Shown in pieces: positions 59,852-64,000 of a DNA stretch of 64,000 bases; position 1 is the stretch's first letter; each line of letters begins with the position of its first letter. Source of the DNA: Mytilus trossulus (taxonomy: Eukaryota > Mollusca > Bivalvia > Mytilida > Mytilidae); assembly GCF_036588685.1 (NCBI RefSeq), contig NC_086383.1:59347448-59411447 (forward strand). The letters run 5' to 3'. The notes beneath the pieces were generated by a model. That model saw nothing but the letters and a program-made list of their open reading frames with translations. It searched no databases and was not told the DNA's origin. A program made the position numbers and the translations under genes.

Positions 59852-59870
59852 GGTTAAGTTAGCACTACTG
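59787..59870 (+). CDS. Candidate gene 3 exon 1
   Basis: ATG-started frame of 28 codons (MSTAYTKYEQRKTAMAFHKR then LSVKLALL) ending at donor ctactg|gtgagt in phase 0. It is basic and has no signal peptide. The first ~60 bases lie in the right inverted-repeat arm, and the last part and the donor lie just outside it. In the other arm the same ATG frame runs into unrelated sequence. This is a weak single-exon call that gains support only from phase agreement with 60235. Confidence 0.3.
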
Positions 59871-59879
59871 GTGAGTAAA

Positions 59880-60225
59880 AAAAGTTACTGTGGATTCATT
59901 TATTTTCGTGAGTACCAATTTTCGTGAATTTAGGAACATTTTCATTTTCGTGGATATTTGATTTGCCAAAGTCTGCAAACATTTTTAAATACGAATTGTA
60001 ATTCGAATCGTGGTTCACAGGTAGCCACGAGATCCACGAAAATTCTGTCGGTTAATGACTATTCTGTCGGTTATACAATAACTATTCTGTCGGTTATACA
60101 ATGACTATTATGTCGGTTATACACTGACTATTCTGTCGGTTATACAATGACTATTATGTCGTTTATTCTTCTATTTTGTCGGTTTATAACTATTTTTGTC
60201 TGTTATATGACTATTTTGTCGGTCT
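59880..60225 (+). repeat. 'tttcgtggattc' element and ~23-bp tandem repeat in candidate intron
   Basis: 59886-60041: 'actgtggattcatttatttt' with 'accaattttcgtgaattta' and, near the right end, 'gatccacgaaaa', a common bivalve short element. 60044-60222: about eight units of 'ctattctgtcggttatacaa'. Confidence 0.7.
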
Positions 60226-60234
60226 TTTCCAGAG

Positions 60235-60332
60235 GGATGCAGGAAAAGTATGGGTTACGGAGAAAGTTCATGCGATGGAATCGATTTACATTTTATGGAG
60301 GATAATAATGCTGATGAAGACGATTGGCTCAG
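60235..60332 (+). CDS. Candidate gene 3 exon 2 (acidic)
   Basis: Open frame GCRKSMGYGESSCDGIDL then HFMEDNNADEDDWL, ending at donor ctcag|gtaaga. The upstream border is ttttccagag. Using the second AG (exon from 60235) keeps phase 0 with exon 1, while the first AG (60233) would need a phase-1 donor not identified. Composition looks coding, but no domain is recognised. Confidence 0.4.
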
Positions 60333-60749
60333 GTAAGATACTTCCGAAAGGCTTTGAGTATTTTCGTATTTGCGATGTTTATGTGTGCAATGTATACATG
60401 TGTCTACTCAGTCTGTGGTATCCTTCTGTTAATGCGTGATGTGTATGTATTGATGTAATACGTAGAGTGGCGATTATGCTCATGCTAAACGTATCAAGTT
60501 CATCAAGCTTGAAATAAGGGATGCCACATGTACAGATAAGTCTACTTGATATTTTGACATATTAAATTTCTGTGCCATTTGGTATTTTGTGGAGAGTTGT
60601 CTCATTGGCAATCATACCACATCTTCTTTTTTATATTATCTAAAAATTGACAATAAGAGTCAGTTGATATCTACACTTTCCGACTTATGGTTTCAAATAG
60701 TAAACTTTCCTTTTCTGTATAAGCAATTAATCTTCTAGCAGTGCTCGCA

Positions 60750-61712
60750 GATGGAGATTATCTCTCAACCGATACGATATAGATAGAGATTATCTCTTAA
60801 CCGATACGATACAGATAGAGATTATCTCTCAACCGATACGATATAGATAGAGATTATCTCTCAACCGATACGATATAGATAGAGATTATCTCTCAACCGA
60901 TACGATACAGATAGAGATTATCTCTCAACCGATACGATATAGATAGAGATTATCTCTCTCAACCGATACGATATAGATAGAGATTATCTCTCAACCGATA
61001 CGATATAAATAGAGATTATCTCTCAACCGATACGATATAGATAGAGATTATCTCTCAACCGATACGATATAGATAGAGATTATCTCTCAACCGATACGAT
61101 ACAGATAGAGATTATCTCTCAACCGATACGATATAGATAGAGATTATCTCTCAACCGATACGATATAGATAGAGATTATCTCTCAACCGATACGATATAG
61201 ATAGAGATTATCTCTCAACCAATACGATATAGATAGAGATTATCTCTCAACCAATACGATATAGATAGAGATTATCTCTCAACCGATACGATACAGATAG
61301 AGATTATCTCTCAACCGATACGATACAGATAGAGATTATCTCTCAACGTATACGATATAGATAGAGATTATCTCTCAACGTATACGATACAGATAGAGAT
61401 TATCTCTCAACCGATACGATACAGATAGAGATTATCTCTCAACCGATACGATACAGATAGAGATTATCTCTCAACCGATACGATACAGATAGAGATTATC
61501 TCTCAACGTATACGATATAGATAGAGATTATCTCTCAACGTATACGATACAGATAGAGATTATCTCTCAACGTATACGATACAGATAGAGATTATCTCTC
61601 AACGTATACGATACAGATAGAGATTATCTCTCAACGTATACGATATAGATGGAGATTATCTCTCAACCAATACGATATAGATGGAGATTATCTCTCAATC
61701 GATACGATATTG
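60750..61712 (+). repeat. 32-bp minisatellite, about 30 units
   Basis: Unit 'gagattatctctcaaccgat' plus 'acgatatagata', exact 32-bp register with one 4-bp length change near 60957. Variants are cgatat/cgatac and aaccgat/aaccaat/aacgtat. Each unit has AGATAG and TTATCT, two matches to the WGATAR consensus. The array ends three bases before a candidate splice acceptor. Confidence 0.95.
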
Positions 61713-61715
61713 CAG

Positions 61716-61884
61716 AGCTTTTGTTTCTTATTACGTTTACCTTGCTATAGTGTTGATGTTACAAGGAAGTTATTTCACCGACATATCTAGACAATTGACC
61801 CCATCAAGTATACCCAGTAGATTTTTAAGATCTTGGTGCATTGTTGTTGACAATTATCCTGATGATGCATTGCTGTTCGTGTGA
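61716..61884 (+). CDS. Candidate gene 3 terminal exon
   Basis: After acceptor gatattgcag, one base completes an Arg codon with the two bases left from 60332. The frame continues for 55 residues (AFVSYYVYLAIVLMLQGSYF, then Thr/Ser/Pro-containing sequence and SWCIVVDNYPDDALLFV) to TGA. The first part could be one membrane segment. The polypyrimidine tract is poor because the minisatellite abuts it. The joined product would be 116 residues, function unknown. Confidence 0.35.
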
Positions 61885-61889
61885 TGGAT

Positions 61890-62480
61890 TTGTCTTAGAT
61901 TCAAGGTAGGTATCTCAGCTTAGAAAAAATTATACCGAGTATATATATATATAAAGGAGTCATTTAGTATCAAGGATTTCTTGGTCTTAACGCACCAATA
62001 CTAGTTCTGGTAAGCAAGATTAAACAAAAAATTTGCAAGAAGATTTTTTTTTTATTTACCTGATAAATGTGGGAATAGATATGATTACGCTTTTTGTAGT
62101 ATCAGAAAACCCTTGAAGGGCCTCACAATGCTTGTCATTCTAATAATGATTGTCTTCTTTTAATAATTAAGCACTAACATACCATATGAGTGCAACATCA
62201 GAGGACCCTCACAAGTGCAAGCTTTTACATAAAAAAAAATGTCAGTGTTTCGGTACTACTAACTTGTTTATTCTATACATTTAATACGGGATCATTCTTA
62301 TAAAATAACCGTATGATATTTAAAGTTGAAATGAAATTGATGATAAGGTTCGAAGAATGAAAATTATGTTAAGAGGATGTAAGCTTTAAGAAAACGGATA
62401 AAAATTTCTTGGAAGAAGATATGGAAAGGTAAAAATGTAGAAACAATTATAAAGTATTGTGTTATTAACCGAGGAGAGGA
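61890..62480. other. No gene recognised
   Basis: AT-rich sequence 3' of the candidate exon. Confidence 0.4.
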
Positions 62481-62484
62481 TTCA

Positions 62485-62535
62485 TTGATGAGCGTTTTCC
62501 CGCCCAGTGGCAAATATTACATGCATAATCAGGAT
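62485..62535 (-). repeat. 'ccactggacgttaagcaacc' family, minus strand
   Basis: 'cccagtggcaaatattacat' then 'gcataatcaggatgat' is the reverse complement of the family core. Confidence 0.6.
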
Positions 62536-62539
62536 GATA

Positions 62540-63720
62540 TCATGTTTTTGAGATAATTATGAGATACTGGCGCTGAGTCTATTTTTTAACATGATATATA
62601 TATTACAAAATTAAAGTCCGTAGGAAAGCATGTTAACCACGTCAGGCATATTATTCAATTATAATCGGCGTGACGGTAGATCGGTCAATCTTTGCTTGTA
62701 CATCTGAATACAGCATGCTCAAATAGGATTTGTGGGTAGCGATTTTCTTCGAGGATCGATTACTTATCATTAAAAGACAAACGGTGCTAATACTCGATAA
62801 TTGATTTTAAGTTAATTTAAAAGTTAAAAAAAAACGAGCTTCTATTTTGATGACTCAATATTCTACATGGATGTTAACAAAACAGAAATAATTACTTCCG
62901 ACCATCATTTTAGAATTCAACGAACTTGTATCATAAAATCTAGCCTTGTACTGATCGGCAATGAATCAAGTTCACCCCGTGACAAATGAACTTAAGCCGG
63001 AAGCATCAAGTTGGCTGATGATGATAAGTTCCTTATTTAGATTTCAGGAGGGAAAATGCTGTTGAGTTCATCTCTTGAAATTAGAGTAACATACCAGATA
63101 AACGAGGGTCGGCGGATTTGGACGCCCACGTTTTTTTCATTTTTGGTCATTTTTGTTTTCTTTGATTTGTATGCCATTTTTTGTCTCTTTTGGGTTTTTC
63201 TGTTGGTCATTTCTTTCCGTAATATGGGAACAATATGTAGATGGATCAGTTCCAGCTATAGTTCGATTTATTTCTATGTTTACCAACATCATGACTGACA
63301 ATTTTTTTTTGTTCTTTACTTTTTGTCCATTCCCTTTGTTCTGTAATTCCAGGCAGTGAGTCCATACCCTATTTTTTTCTCATTTTAAAACATGAAAAAA
63401 CGTAAAAACTTATCCGTATTAGGCTGCCCGGAATTGACTCTGAAATTAGCTCAATTGGCGCCAACTTAAAAAAAATAAACGAAAGTGAAAGTAAACGGTT
63501 TGGTTGATCATCAATTACAACATACATGTACAAGACGAGATGTGTTAGAACTTAGAAATACACTAACGTAAATGTATTCAGTACATATACAATACATATC
63601 TTATAATTTTATAATTTGTAACCAATTTTTGTAAACTTGTGACTGATATTGGACACACAACGGCCTAATCTAATGACGGCAATTTAGTCATGGTCATGGA
63701 GTTTATTTTTTCCAATGGTA
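62540..63720. other. No gene recognised
   Basis: T-rich stretch at 63120-63340 gives hydrophobic open frames with no recognised domain. Confidence 0.4.
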
Positions 63721-63728
63721 CTTTGGTT

Positions 63729-64000
63729 ACCAGGGCCGTAACTAGCCTCTTGTAATTGTGAGGCAAAATATATACTCCGAGCGAAGCGAGGCGAAAAATT
63801 TTGGGCGAGGGGTCTGGGGGCCGCTTAAGGCCCCAGAAGCTCTGAGCAAATTAATGCAAAATCATGCATTCTGAGCGTTTCTCGGACTCTTTCTTACATT
63901 GAAACATAATGAATTTTTAGCTATTTATTTCCGACAATATTCTGGTCTCAAAGCAAAAACAAAGATTCATTGTAATTTAAGACTTCAAGTCTTTTAGGTT
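63729..64000 (+). repeat. Dispersed repeat 'agggccgtaactagcc', runs off the window
   Basis: 'accagggccgtaactagcct' then 'gagcgaagcgaggcgaaaaa' and 'gggtctgggggccgc', recognised as a common mussel element whose end starts at the 'gggccgtaacta' motif. Confidence 0.6.

Noticed and set aside
63056..63359. Hydrophobic open frames near the right edge
   Set aside because: They come from a T-rich stretch. There is no signal-peptide layout, domain or splice border that I can defend.

Overview
The window is nuclear DNA from a bivalve mollusc, most likely a mussel of the genus Mytilus. Supporting this are AT-rich intergenic sequence, spliced genes with GT/AG introns, no prokaryotic gene organisation, and many dispersed repeats that I recognise from Mytilus sequence: the 'attggcaatcataccacat' family, the 'ccactggacgttaagcaacc' family, the 'aagtttttggtcgaggtag' family with its (CCGT)n run, and the hammerhead-bearing 'gtcactgatgagtc' family. 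The genus call is from memory of these repeats and was not searched.

Real coding content is small. (1) At 1-1188 (+) lie the last two exons of a secreted-type gene with a PAN/apple-like module joined to the start of an EGF-like module and a Thr/Ser-rich tail. (2) At 13167-17633 (+) lies a complete six-exon gene for a 166-residue secreted protein. Its mature chain would begin with His, it has four mature Cys, and it ends in a YQCRD motif, resembling BIM1/X325-type (LPMO-like) copper proteins. Its last exon and 3'UTR are duplicated in tandem, and the copy has decayed. (3) At 59787-61884 (+) there is a weaker three-exon candidate whose first exon lies in an arm of a large inverted repeat and whose second intron holds a 32-bp minisatellite.

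The rest is repeats and transposon remains. 0-12 kb: dispersed repeats, a 1-kb direct duplication (6079 and 9765), and a Harbinger-like element between its copies. 12-19 kb: a foldback element and gene 2. 19-24 kb: a 20-bp minisatellite split by a TA-flanked 630-bp element, nested dispersed repeats, and a damaged hammerhead motif. 26-32 kb: four tandem arrays, ending in a homogeneous 27-bp array inside an older 31-bp array. 33-46 kb: tandem duplications, a TTAA-flanked inverted-repeat pair, a (CT)n tract, a non-LTR tail, a 287-bp MITE and a long complex satellite. 46-52 kb: sparse, with a 156-bp MITE and an intact hammerhead motif. 52.6-59.9 kb: an inverted repeat with ~1.19-kb arms that carry degenerate short tandem repeats and a broken SAM-domain segment, around a 4.2-kb loop. 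60-64 kb: candidate gene 3 and dispersed repeats.

The most unusual signal is a class of tiny palindromes (22-35 bp, starting CA and ending TG), each bracketed by a perfect 7-bp direct repeat. They occur at four independent loci and share a terminal consensus.
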